Assembly: GCA_030549775.1 (NCBI GenBank) | Contig: CM060177.1 | Coordinates: 65,476,638 to 65,540,637 of the forward strand | Reading direction: 5' to 3' | Length of the DNA stretch: 64,000 bases | Source: Tamarix chinensis | Taxonomy: Eukaryota; Streptophyta; Magnoliopsida; Caryophyllales; Tamaricaceae | Part shown: positions 24,713-35,521 of the stretch, piece after piece | How the letters are laid out: each line of letters starts with the position of its first letter | Numbering within the stretch: the stretch's first letter is position 1 | The notes under the pieces: model-generated | Database searches by the model: none | What the model was told of the DNA's origin: nothing | Seen by the model: only the letters and a program-made list of their open reading frames with translations | Program-made: the position numbers and the translations under genes

Positions 24713-25760
24713 AGAAATCAATTGAATGTACCGATTCAAACTCCTTCTATTGAGCGCTCGCCTGATATAGATATTATCCCGAATCAACAAGGCCCTAAGC
24801 GTAGTTGTAGAGATACTGTTTTATTGAATTGTCTACCAGAATCAGGAACGTCTCTCCAATACATTCTTCCTGTGATTTTTGAGGGGGTATCCAAAGCACA
24901 ACTAGCAGTGGAGGACATACAGGATGAAAGTAAACGTTGGCAGACTACTCTTATTGGCTTTGTGGCTGGCACTCCACCTTCTCACTCCCAAATGCAGCGT
25001 TTTGTCTCCCAACACTGGGCTTCCTTGGGCCCTAAACCAGAGATACTAAGCCATGATCATGGATACTTCCTTTTTTGATTTTAGGATCAGGAAACTTTGC
25101 AGAAGGTAATCTCTAGACCATATTGGTCATTTGGGATTCAACCTATGCTAATTAGGAAATGGAGCCCTGAACTACAATTGAACAAGAATGACTGGCTTGT
25201 TATGCCTCTTTGGATCACTCTCCCTTGTTTACCATTGCATTTATGGGCTGTAAACTCTCTTAGTAGAATAGGCAACATTCTGGGTAAACCTATCTACATA
25301 GATGCTATTACTGCATCTAGGGAGAGGATATCTTATCCTAGACTTCTTGTGGAGGTGAATGTCAGTAAACTACTTCCAGAATCAGTGGAAATTCTCCTTC
25401 CTAATGGCACATCTAGATTATAGAATGCCACTTATAAATGGAAACCTCTATTCTGTACCTTCTGTAATAGAATGGGTCATGACATATCCATGTGTAAATC
25501 TCAAAAATTCGCCAAGCAGACATGGGTTAAAAAGGAGTAGACCTCAATTGAAAATGCTCATACTGGTAAAGCTCATGTTTCAAAAGAAACTACAAATGGC
25601 ACAGAACAGGATTCATATCAGCAGAGTCATGGAATACCTGCAGACAAAGTGGTGACTAAACAGGGCACATTGGTTACCCCAATCCAAGGAAGAAAAAACA
25701 CCATAACTCCTCGAATTGAACCTATCCAACTTGTGATTCAAATAGACAAGGGGAAATGAA
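24713..25760 (+). pseudogene. LINE ORF1-like protein (DUF4283 + CCHC knuckle), broken
   Basis: Plant L1 ORF1-type protein, thought to bind element RNA and form the ribonucleoprotein. A first frame to 25078 contains the start of DUF4283 (KRWQTTLIGF, WASLGPKPEI, GYFLF). It stops at TGA (25076) and TAG (25082). The same frame then continues with ETLQKVISRPYWSFGIQP, PLWITLPCLPLHLW and IGNILGKPIYID. After another TAG at about 25421 it reaches a zinc knuckle, CTFCNRMGHDISMC (25454-25495, CX2CX4HX4C). The start codon is unclear: the frame opens at 24713 and I see no in-frame ATG near there. Confidence 0.85.
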
Positions 25761-25896
25761 AGACCTAGGACCCTATTATTCTATCCTCTCCCTTGGATCC
25801 AACTAGATCAATGTAATTTGACAGAGATTTTATGGCTCAGCTTGAAGCTAGTGATGTGGATAGGGGAGGAGAGCATAAAGGCCTCTCAAGGCCTCT

Positions 25897-26720
25897 ATGA
25901 ACATAGCCATTTGGAACATTAGAGGGTTGAATAAAACCCTCAAACACAAGGCTGTGAAAAACCTTGTGTCAAATTAGAAGCTTGGTACTTTAGTGCTAGT
26001 GGAAACTCGAGTAAAACAAATTAATGCTGATAAAGTCCTTTCTTTTTTAGGTCTTCATTGGGAGTTGCTTCATAACTATCATTGTCATGGGAATGGTAGG
26101 GTGTGGGTTATGTGGGATACAAATTTTACAATATCACCCATTATCAGTCCATGGATCAGGGAATCCATTGCCATGTGCAGATAAAGACCCTCAACCAAAC
26201 TTTCGATATGAATGCATTTTATGCCCACAATACAGGTCAATAGAGGCATAACCTGTGGAAACGGTTATCTGATTTGAAATACAAGGTTACAAATTCCTAG
26301 GTGGTGCTGGGTGACTTTAATGTGGTCTGCAAGGCAGAGGAAAAACTTGGAGGGAAAACTGACCCTGGGGATATTGAGGAGTTTGTGAAGTGCCTCCAGC
26401 ATTGTGGTTTAGATAATATCCATTATAATGGGTGTATTTACACATGGTGCAACCAACAGAAGTATGACCAAAGAATTTATTGTAAGCTTCACAGGATTCT
26501 TGGCAATGACTCTTGGCTGGTTTCTTTTTCAGAGAGCTATGTGGATAATTTTCACAACCCAACTTTAGATCACAATCCCTTGATTCTCCACTTAAATTCT
26601 CAGCAAGTCACCAGAAGCAAACCATTTAAGTTCATAAATTTCTGGGCTGATAGAGAGGATTTCAACCCAATTGTTCAAGAATGCTGGGAGTCAATTATCC
26701 AGGGAAGTTATGCTTTTTAG
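25897..26720 (+). pseudogene. LINE apurinic-type endonuclease domain, broken
   Basis: The N-terminal endonuclease of the second LINE protein, which nicks target DNA to prime reverse transcription. An ATG at 25897 begins with IAIWNIRGLN, the usual EEP start. A TAG interrupts it before KLGTLVLVETRV. The frame ends at 26184, then shifts. From 26301 the next part reads VVLGDFNVV, with the catalytic D and N, and ends with LDHNPLILHL, where SDH is usual (S replaced by L). Typical domain length is about 230 residues, which agrees. At least one stop and one frameshift make it non-functional. Confidence 0.85.
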
Positions 26721-27037
26721 GTTGTATCAAAGATAAAAATACTCAAGTAGAGGCTAAAACAATACAACAACAGTAATGGCCATGTCTCTAATAAAGCCCA
26801 TAAAGCATGGTTGCATTGGCAAAAATGCAAGGATTTAACAATGCTGGACCCCCTAAATAATAACCTTATTGCTGAGGAAAGGGAGGCAAACATCACCTGG
26901 CAGAGAAGAGCTACTGAAGAGGAACATTTCTTCAAACAAAAGTCCCACATCCAGCATGTCCAATTGGTGATCACAACACTAAGTATTTTTATGCAAATGT
27001 TCAACTGAGGAGAAACAGGAATCGTATTACCAAGCTA

Positions 27038-28111
27038 TTGAATGAGAATAATCAAGAGCTTACGAGTGATTGTGACATCACAGAAGAGGTTGTCTGCTAT
27101 TACAGGAACCTACTTGGTCAAAATAACAATTCAATCCAGGGGATTGAAGAGGATGTCATTTTTGAAGGCCCTTTATTAAATCCCACAGATGCTGAGATTC
27201 TCACATGTGAGCCTACAAGCCAGGAAGTTCATGATGCTGTTTTCTCCATGGGTGACTATAAGGCCCCGGGCCTGGATGGATTTAATGCTTATTTCTACAA
27301 AAAATCTTGGGCTGTCATTAGAGAAGATGTTGTGGCTGTGGTGAAGGAGTTCTGGAGGAATAGAAGGCCGCTGAAAAAAATAAACAACACAGCCATTACC
27401 CTCATTCCCAAATGCCCAAGGGCTATGAAGATTAAAGATTTCAGACCTATTGCTTGCTGTAACACCCTTTACAAGATCATCTCTAAATTACTGGCTAATA
27501 GGTTGCAAACGGTGATGGGTAAACTTATAGACTCATCTCAGGCTACTTTTCTTAAGGGTCGTGTGATCTATGATAATGTTCTTATGGATGTAGATATTAT
27601 CAGGCATTATTCTTTGAAAAAAGTCAGCCCTAGAAGCTTCCTTCAAATTGATCTCCGGAAGGCATATGATATAGTTGAATGGAGCTTCATAAAGCAGGTG
27701 ATGGAAGCTATGAGATTCTCCTGGACTTTTGTGGACATGATCATCCAATGTATTTCTACTGCCAACATCTCCATAAGTGTTAATGTTTCTTTAACTAAGC
27801 CTTTTATGAGTAGGAGAGGCCTTAGGCAAGGTGACCCTATATCCCCATACTTGTTTGTATTATGTATGGAATACCTTCATAGGGACCTACACAGACTCTG
27901 GAATCTACCTGACTTTCATGGCCACCCTAGATGTAAGAAAATGGAGATTATTGACTTGAGTTTTGCAGATGATCTTCTTCTATTCTGCAAGGGTGATATT
28001 AATTCTGTTGCAAGGCTAAAGACCACCCTGGATAATTTCTCCAAGTGCTTGGGGCTCACAACAAACCCAAACAAAAGCTCAGTTTTTGTGCTGGGGTATG
28101 TGATAGGGTAA
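27038..28111 (+). pseudogene. LINE reverse transcriptase, core frame intact (357 codons)
   Basis: RT domain of an L1-clade LINE. Visible motifs include KAPGLDGFNAYFYKKSW, AITLIPKCP, DFRPIACCNTLYKI, FLKGRVIYDNV, the first catalytic region FLQIDLRKAYD, RGLRQGDPISPYLF, and the catalytic box SFADDLLLF (FADD, codons at 27962-27973). All three catalytic aspartates appear present. The frame shifts near 28085-28105 before the thumb region. It is the only long uninterrupted frame in the element and is part of a longer dead ORF2. Confidence 0.92.
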
Positions 28112-29088
28112 AGAGAGACATCACTGGTTATCTTGGTTGCACTGAAGGATCGCTTCCTTTCAGATACCTGGGGCTCCCTTTAGCTGCCTCTTGTTTGAAA
28201 ACTCAGCACTACCAATGTGTTATTGACAAGATGTTGGCAAAGATTAGAAATTGGACCTGCAAATATCTTAGCTATGTAGGTAGATCCCAATTGATTTCTG
28301 TTGTACTCCAAGGGATTACTAACTTATGGGCACAAATACTACCTCTCCCCCATGTTATTCTCTCACAAATCAATAGTATATGTAGAAACTTCCTATGGTC
28401 TGGAGCTAGCTCTGGACATAAATATCCTGTTGCCTGGAAGACAGTGTGTCTCCCCAATGAGGAGGGAGGCCTTGGCTTGATTGATCTAAAAATCTGGAAT
28501 CAAGCAGCTTTGGGGAAGTGGTTGTGGAAAATCATCTTCAATAAAGAAAGTCTCTAGATTAAGTGGGTGCATGGTGTTTACCTAAAACATAAAGATATAG
28601 CTACTGCTAGAGTTTACCCCTATCACTCTTGGCTATATCAAAATATAATGAACATTCAACCCCTTCTCCTGCAGCATATTGTTGATGGTAAATGTGGCAC
28701 AAATTCTTACTCCATCAGTAATGCTTATGAGCTACTCAAGTACAAAGATAATAAGAAGCATTGGGCTCCCCTTGTCTGGAACCACTTTGGAAGACCTAGA
28801 TGTTCTTTCATTACTTGGCTTTCTTGTCACAGGAGCCTCCCAACCAAAGAAAAGGTAAGAAAATGGAACCTGCAGATACCCCCTGAATGTAACATTTGTG
28901 TTGAAGAAATAGAATCAATGGATCACTTGTTTTTACATTGTGTTTTTGCTGGGAAAGTCTGGGATCTGATCAAGGAAAGGATGGGCATGAACATCAAGGC
29001 TAAAAATTGGGAATCCCTGATACAACTTGTTGCACAGTGCACAAAAGGGAACAACTTAGGTGCTGAGTGTACTAAGGCCCTATTTTGA
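28085..29088 (+). pseudogene. LINE ORF2 C-terminal part: RT thumb and zf-RVT domain
   Basis: Continues ORF2 after a frameshift. 28090-28557 encodes FRYLGLPLAASCLK, SYVGRSQLISVVLQ and NEEGGLGLIDLK, the typical post-RT segment. A TAG at 28555 (probably from a TGG codon) interrupts it. 28567-29088 has the zf-RVT region with SFITWLSCHRSLPTKEKV, CNICVEEIESMDHLFLHC (a C-C-H-C arrangement) and a C-terminal WDLIKERMG. The next codon is TGA at 29086. No RNase H domain is seen. Confidence 0.85.
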
Positions 29089-29340
29089 GAAGTCATCTAT
29101 GGGATTTGGAGATGCAGAAACTCTTCTATGTTCAGCGTCTCAACTCACCACCCAACTCACATGATTAAGGATATTTTAAAGCGCTTTCACATTAGATTCA
29201 ATCAATGTATTAGTAGTAGGGGCAGTAGGAATGCAAAATAAGGAGTTGGCTCTCCCCTCTAGTATGGATACTCTTGAAACTCTTGATATAATCTCTTCTT
29301 GTTGGTTTTAATAATAATCTTTATTAATTACCAACAAAAA

Positions 29341-29630
29341 AATAATAACCATAATAATATTGCAAAAATAATAATATTGATAATGGTAATAATAATAATG
29401 ATAATAATTGAAGATAAAATGAAGTAGGATTTCGACCCTACATTGATAAATAATAAACTTATTAAATAATAATAATAATAATAGAACCAATAAGAATAAT
29501 AAATGCTAATGATAAAATTATTACTACTACTAATAATAATAAGACTTGATATTTATAATACTACCACTACAATTCAAAATAAGCACAATAGGGTTTCATC
29601 CCTATATAGAATAATGATACTATCAATGAA

Positions 29631-29688
<58 letters not shown>

Positions 29689-29820
29689 GTACTAATACTA
29701 ATAATAATCATATAACAATAAAAATAATAATAATAGCAACCCCAATAGTAAAATAGTTGTAATAATAATAATGGAATAACAATAATAATCATTTCGAAAT
29801 AATAACAACAACAACAATAA

Positions 29821-29863
<43 letters not shown>

Positions 29864-30025
29864 CATATATTCATAATAATAGTAATAATAGAAATAATAA
29901 GAATAATAATAATAAAATCGAAATAAAAATATAATAGGGCTTTGGCCCTTAATAGAAATAATAATAAAAACAATAATAATAACAAAAAATAATATTAATA
30001 ATAATAGTAATATATTTCAAATAAA
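29341..30025. repeat. AAT-type microsatellite zone of LTR G, right part
   Basis: (AAT)n tracts, the longest at about 29628-29690, with AAC/ACT variants and the same unique islands as LTR H (TAGGGCTTTGGCCC). Peptides of poly-Ile type read from here are not genes. Confidence 0.95.
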
Positions 30026-30704
30026 TAAAATAAAATAAAATAAAGCTTGTAAAAATATGAAAAAGGGTTGAGAGGGTCTAGGGTTCAACCTTGGGCTGGT
30101 GGTGATAGGCAGCGCCAACGGTGGTGCACGGCGGTGCCGGCGGTGGCCGGAAAAAAGAGAAGAAAAGGGGAAAAGTTAAATGCTGGGAAAAGGAGAGGCA
30201 GAATGGAGGTAGGAGTTGGGGTGTTTAGGGTTGCCTAGGTGGAGAGGAGCAAAATGGAGGTGGTGGCACAACCAAAGGTGGCGGCGCACGGCAGTGGCGG
30301 CAGTGGCTGAATGGGGAAGAAGGAGAGAAAGAGAGGAGGAAGGGTAGGGAGAGGAAAAGAAAGGTAGGGGATGGTAGAGGAGGGTCTACAGAACATTTTG
30401 GAAGGTGAAAGGAGTGGCGGTAGTGGTGGAAGTGGTGGCTAAGGGCGGCACAAAGGGTGGTAGAGATGAAAAGGAAGGCTGATCTGGGAGGAAACTTTGC
30501 ACAGCCGGGGTGGCTTGTGTAGGAAGAATCGAGGGATGAGGGAGGTTTAGGTAGTTAGAGAGCGGTGCAAAGAGTACTCAGGGGGCCAGAACGGGCGACG
30601 GTTTTGGCCAGAGGCAGTAGAAATGGCGTCAGAAGGGGCGGTGGTGGCAAGGTCGGGAAATTCTGAGTTGTGGGAAAAAGTCCTGAGATTGAGTTAATGA
30701 GGGG

Positions 30705-30712
30705 TATTTATA
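30705..30712 (-). promoter_or_regulatory. TATA box of LTR G (TATAAATA)
   Basis: The minus strand reads GATCTATAAATACCCC, at the same position relative to the U3 tract as in LTRs H and C. Confidence 0.65.
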
Positions 30713-32170
30713 GATCTTAGATGAGAGGTTAGGGTTCTATAGGTTAGCGTGTGAATAGGGCAGGTAGGTTTTCGGTCGCTAGCGGTGGTGGTCGGCCGGT
30801 GGCAGTCAAATTTGGGGTAGGGGTATGTGTAGGAAGAAGGGAAAATTGTGTGAGAAAAGGGAGATGTGGCTGGGTCAAAATGGCCGACGAGTAAGCAGGG
30901 AAGTGGTAGAAGTGAAATGGCTGGTCAACGGTGTGATCGATGGCGAAACACTAGGGATGGGGCGGCGATGCAAGTTGATAGAAATGGCAGGTGCGAACGA
31001 TGGGGGGAGAAGAATGAAAGAGGAAGAAGAAGGTGTGGGGAAGATCGACAGTATGGAGAAGAAAGAAAGAAAAGAAAATGTGGGGAGCTGGCTGATCGGG
31101 CGACGAGGGGGGAGAATTAATGAAACGCGCCGTTTTGAATCTCGAGCCGCCGAAGGAGAAAAAGAAGGAAACGGGCCGCAACAAAGAGGGAGAAGGAAGG
31201 AAAGGGGAATGGTTGAGCGGGTTCGGCTGCACCAAAGGAAAGGAAGGAGGGGAAAGGAGGACTGGGCCACGAGCTGGCCTATGTCAGGGCGGAGAAAAAG
31301 AAAAAGAAAAGAAGAAGAAAGAAAAAGAAAGAAAAAGAAAGAAAAAGGAAGAAAGAAAAGGAAAAAGGAAAAGGGAAAACGGAAAAATAATGGATTAGGT
31401 TAATTAAATTAATTGGGATATTTAAAAATAATAATATTTAAATAAAATAATATTTAAATCCCTTTTTAGGCTAATTTAGGATTTTTGAAAGATTTTTCAT
31501 AAATTCCATTTTAATTAGCAAATCACTCTAATTTTCTCCAATTAAATGATTTATATAACTCTTATTAATTTGGAACTATTTATTCCCTCTATTTTAAATA
31601 AAATAATTTATTTAATTAATTTCTAAAATAAAATCCTTAATTAGCTAAAATATCCAAATTTCTCCTAATTAACCTATTTATAAATATCTTCTTGATTTTT
31701 CCTAATTAATTCCTTTTTATTTTTAATAAAAATAATCTATTTAATTAATTTTCCAAGTAAAAACTTATTTAACTATAATTTTTAAAATTAAAAACTTCGT
31801 GGCATTTTAGAGTGGGTCTGCCCGGTTGGGGGAGAAGGAAGGAAAGAAAGGAAGGAAGGGAGGCTGGGTTGGGCTCGTGCGGGGAGGAAGGAAGAAAAGA
31901 AAAAGGGAGCCAGGCTAGGGGAAAGAAAAGGAAAGGAGGGGAGAATGGAGAGATGGAGCAGTGGCCCAACGTGCAGGGGGAGGGAGGTAGGCTAAGGCCG
32001 ACAGCCTAAAGGAAGGAAAAAGGAAAAAGAAATAATGGAGAAAAAGGAGAAAAAAGGAGAAGGAAAAGGAAAAAAGGAAAAAGAAAAAAGGAAAATGGGA
32101 TAAAATAAAATAATTTAATCTATAAAATAATAAAATGCAATTTTTTTGGGTAATAATTTATAAAAAAGGA

Positions 32171-33290
32171 AAGAGAAGGTAACTAGTTGGTGTCTCCGTT
32201 ACCAATCAAAGTGGTGAAAGCTTTATTGGATAACGGATACCACGCCTCCTGGTTGTAGTGAAGTCGATATTTTAGTCCTCCTTGCATTCTTTAGGAGTCA
32301 TCCAAGATACGCTCGATGTCATATCCAAGCCGTTCTAATAACGATATTACAAGTAATGTTATTGCTAACATTAATGAGGTGATTCGCTCGATAATACCCT
32401 CTATGGAGGGCAGTTTACTAGAGCATACAATAGAGAGCCCATAAATCTAGCTTTCGTATATTCCCTTGGCTTTCTCTCCATCCAAAAAGTTTCCTAAATA
32501 GTAGCCATTAGATGTACCTTAGTGTAGAGTTTTAGATCAAATATGCCTTAGTGTGATGTCTACTGTAAGGCTGAGCAGCACAACCCCACTTTGGTAAAGA
32601 TATTTGGGTCTAAAATGCCTGAGGATCCTATAATTGGTGATCCTTGGTGCAAAGTCTCAGCCCTATGGTAGGAAAATAGAATAATTTGGAGAATTGTGTT
32701 AATGACATAGCATGATACTCATTAAAGAGTCTATTGGAAACATATTCCCTAATATACTCAAAAGTGAATGAGCTTAGTAAATCAAGGGTGAGTCCCTTGC
32801 TCATATGATCGAAATGAGTAAAGAAATGGGAGAGACCACCTCTAGTAATCAAATACTCAACATTGTCTTTAATCTATAACTTCTCAAGACATGTCCAATC
32901 GATATATCAAGTGGGTGTTATGTTTTGAGAAGTTATGGCATCGTAGTGCTCTTGGTGAGCATAATAGGCAATGATGCCAAAAACTTGGTGATTAGAACAA
33001 GAAAATATGATTCCAGAAAGATTGGACGATTAATTATTTGATGATCCACCTCATCCTTAGGATTTTCATTACAGTTGTCGAGACAATTCTACTTCAGTTC
33101 CTACTGTAGTTGCTTTAGTATGATTTTTCGATGCCATTTATGAACAAAACCTATAGACCTAAAACTAATATACCAAAAATCAAGAGTTATAAAATAAAAA
33201 TAGGTAATACAAGTTCCAAATATGTAATTAGGATACATAAAATACAATTGATCTAAGTAACTAGAGGAAAATTGGAATTAAAATGTAATT
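32171..33290. other. Unassigned DNA between LTR F and the Athila-like remnant
   Basis: No protein similarity is seen. It contains a 15-bp inverted repeat at 32876-32936. It may belong to the 3' part of the Athila-like element, but I could not match it to that element's other LTR. Confidence 0.35.
32876..32936. repeat. Inverted repeat, 15-bp arms, 31-base loop
   Basis: ATAACTTCTCAAGAC (32876-32890) pairs with GTTTTGAGAAGTTAT (32922-32936); 14 of 15 positions pair perfectly and one is a G-T wobble. Function is unknown. Confidence 0.7.
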
Positions 33291-33309
33291 AAGCCCAAAT
33301 TATGCTTTG

Positions 33310-33885
33310 TACGATGGAATTACAAGGTGTGCAATGGCGGTGCAGTTGTGCATGGGTGTGGAGGGTAAGGTACAAGTGAATTGTATTTGTGCATAGGTGT
33401 GGAGGGCAGTGCACAATTGAAGGTGCATAGGTAGTGCTACAGTGCACGGTTGATGGTATGCAGGCAGTGTTGTAGTGCACGGTTGAAGTTGTAGCAATGC
33501 TGCTATGGTTGAGTGGTGAAGGTCATGTATAGTGGAATTGGAGTGGACGTGCTGTGGTGTATAGTTGTGTGGAGCATAGTATGTGGACAATGGAAGTGTG
33601 CAGTGGTGGCTTGGTCGATGTGTATGGTTAAAGGTGCATAGGTGTGCTATAGTGCATGATTGAATTATGTGGTTGTGTAGTGTGTGGAGGGTTGTGTAGT
33701 GTGTGGAGGGTAGTGTAGTGCGTGATTGAATGGTTATGCATAGGTTTGGTGTAGAGAAGTGGTGTACAGTTTAATAGAGCTAGAATGGGCATGATGTGGT
33801 GCACAGGTGTTATATTGTGGTGCGTATGGTGGTTGTCTAGGGTTTGAGTGGTAGACATTGTAGATGACTACTCATTGGAGGGTGT
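33310..33885. repeat. GT-rich imperfect tandem repeats
   Basis: Many degenerate copies of GTGCATAGGTGTGGAGGG and GTGTAGTGTGTGGAGGG-like units, 15-30 bp long. The minus-strand frames here are His/Thr/Pro-rich repeat translations without family similarity. Confidence 0.7.
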
Positions 33886-34013
33886 TTAGGGTTAGAAAAT
33901 ATCAAAGAGGAGACAATTGAGGTAGAAGAGGGTTGTCCACAATGTAAAATTGGGCGTGTGTAGTATAAATAGACTACTCGTGCAAGATTGCATGTCCAGT
34001 CCTTGTGAGAAAT

Positions 34014-34190
34014 CTACTCTTGAAATTTTCTAGGATGGAGAGGCCCAGTTGTGCTAGTTTATCATGGCCCAATCATGCACTATTTCTAGTCTTGCAAATT
34101 ATTGGAGTGCAGAGGCAATAGCTCGCTAGTTTAGCATGGTCTGGTTGTGCATGATTTCAGCTCTTGCAAATTTTTGGGAGAATGTTGTAC
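34014..34190. repeat. Tandem duplication, period about 72 bp
   Basis: TCTTGMAAATT...GTTGTGCNNG segments start at about 34018, 34089 and 34162 (periods 71 and 73). They lie downstream of the Athila-like integrase on that element's strand. Confidence 0.6.
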
Positions 34191-34479
34191 AACTGCGTGA
34201 TGGACCACGTCTCAGCTATGTGATGCCTTGGCTATAGAGATTCCTTTTTCTAAGGGTTGCACAGTCATGCGCTAGGCTGTGCCTTAGCTGTGCAACCCTC
34301 ATTTTGGTTTATTTTTGTCTTTTTTTCCCATGAACTTGTTTCTTTATCCCTAATTTTCTCCTCCTTAACTCATACCATAATAGGACCTGCCAAAACATTA
34401 AAAAAATAGGAAAAGTAAAAGTAGAAAGAAAAAAGAGAACACAAAAAAGAACAAAAAAATCATAAAAAACATGGGTTGC

Positions 34480-35521
34480 CTCCCATAGAGTGCTTGTTTA
34501 GGGTCATTAACATGACCACATTTTCATCAAATCAAAGATAGTTCTAGAAGAGCAAGTGTCCTTATTTTTTCTATCAGAGCAATCTTTGACCATTGAGCTT
34601 GAAAATGCCTATGGATTACTCCAAATATCAATAGTCCCAAACAAGTATACGTTCAAACATATAATGGAATGAAGCTTTCCTAGAAAAAGCTTGAGGCATA
34701 AGTTAAAAAGGAGCACCAAATCTCCTTAATGAAATTCGCTTTGGATAATATGCCTATCATGCCACTTCCTAGTTTTCTCATTGTATATTCATGCGTTGTC
34801 ATAGGCATCTAGTCGCAACTCATCAAGATCATTAAGTTGGAGCTTCCTCCTTTCTCCAGTGGCTTTCAACTCATGCTTGATTGCTTTTATCGCTTGAAAT
34901 GCCTTGTGCTCAACTTTAATAAGCAAATGACAGGATTTTCCATATACCAACAAAAAATGTGTCATTCCAATTGATACTTTGTAAGCAGTTTGGTAGTCCC
35001 ATCAAGCATCATTCAACATCATTGACCAATCTTTTCGTGTACATGCCACTATTTTCTCAAGGATCCCCTTTATCTCATGATTGGTGATATCTACTTGTTT
35101 GCTCATTTGGAGATAGTAAAGTGTGGCCATTTTATGAGGAACACTGTATTTCTTTAGACGTGTGCTGAGAAGTCGATTGGTGAAATGGGAACCACCATCA
35201 CTAATAACGACCCTAGGAGCACCAAACGTAGGAAATATGACTTTTTGGAAAAGTTGGACCATAACTTTGGCATCATTGGTGGGAGACGCCATTACCTCTA
35301 CCCCTTTAGAGACTTAATCCTTAGGACTAGAATAAACTTTTTTTATGAGGATGGAAAGGGTACCATGAAGTTAATTTCCCAAACATCATATAACTCAACC
35401 TCAAATATGTTATTGAGAGGTATTTCATTTCTTCTTGATTTGTTACTAGTCCTTTCGCATTGATCACATAAAGTAACCTATTATTAAACATCCTTGAAAA
35501 CTTTGGGCTAATAGAAACCAA
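34480..35521 (-). pseudogene. Athila-like integrase, broken
   Basis: Inserts retrotransposon cDNA. 35521-35327 covers the end of the zinc-binding N-domain and the start of the core (NQEEMKYLSITYLRL, SWYPFHPHKKS). 35292-35002 is the core, with ISDGGSHF (second catalytic Asp) and QVDITNHEIKGILEK. The residue 36 positions after that Asp, usually Glu, is Asp here. Further C-terminal sequence is scattered over frames. Dead copy. Confidence 0.85.

Larger units (their letters stand above)
24601..29340 (+). mobile_element. L1-type non-LTR retrotransposon (LINE), near full length, decayed
   Basis: The element spans ORF1-like (DUF4283 + CCHC), endonuclease, reverse transcriptase and a C-terminal zf-RVT region, and ends in a short A tract (CCAACAAAAA). 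It is flanked by perfect AATAATAACC repeats (24591-24600 and 29341-29350). The empty site matches LTR H near 18889 (AAAACCATAATAATATTGC). The A tail and an AT-rich 10-bp TSD agree with target-primed reverse transcription. All domains carry stops or frameshifts except the central RT frame. It is inserted in the AAT microsatellite zone of LTR G. Confidence 0.93.
15484..31809 (-). mobile_element. Giant LTR G (minus orientation) carrying three nested insertions
   Basis: The left terminus is TGTAACACCTC at 15482. The right terminus is GTGGCATTTTA, ending at 31809. GAGTG occurs at 31810-31814 and overlaps the left terminus at 15479-15483, which fits a 5-bp TSD with loss of one TG at the left junction. 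G's own sequence is 15484-15612 and 21340-31809. Inserted into it are LTR H, the Cassandra-like LTR and the LINE. Net length is about 5.66 kb. It has the conserved block and modules (21995-22345), a tandem zone (22935-23700), an AAT microsatellite zone split by the LINE, a TATA box (30705) and a CT-rich tract. There is no internal coding region, so it was a solo LTR. Confidence 0.8.
714..32170 (-). mobile_element. Giant LTR F, host of the nested stack (minus orientation, interrupted)
   Basis: The element starts at TGTAACACCCCC (714), which is the complement of an LTR 3' end. Its own sequence occupies 714-3594, 14073-15481 and 31815 to about 32170. The segments between are filled by LTR E and LTR G. 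Continuity is supported by the TSDs of those insertions: TAACC at 3590-3594 and 14068-14072, and GAGTG at the G junctions. F carries the conserved block at about 820-880, the CCGGTGG modules at 1450-1765, a TTACCATTTTACCC tandem zone, a minus-strand TATA-like TTAAATAC at 14609-14617, and a purine-rich (CT-rich on its own strand) tract at 14500-15480. The distal end resembles the start of LTR D, about 280 bp in from the terminus, and then degenerates. It therefore seems truncated near 32170 and I cannot find its TSD. Confidence 0.7.

Noticed and set aside
29503..29792. Poly-Ile/Tyr open frames
   Set aside because: Direct translation of AAT/ATT microsatellite.
33289..33858. His/Thr-rich frames
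   Set aside because: They read through GT-rich imperfect repeats; no homology and no partner domain.
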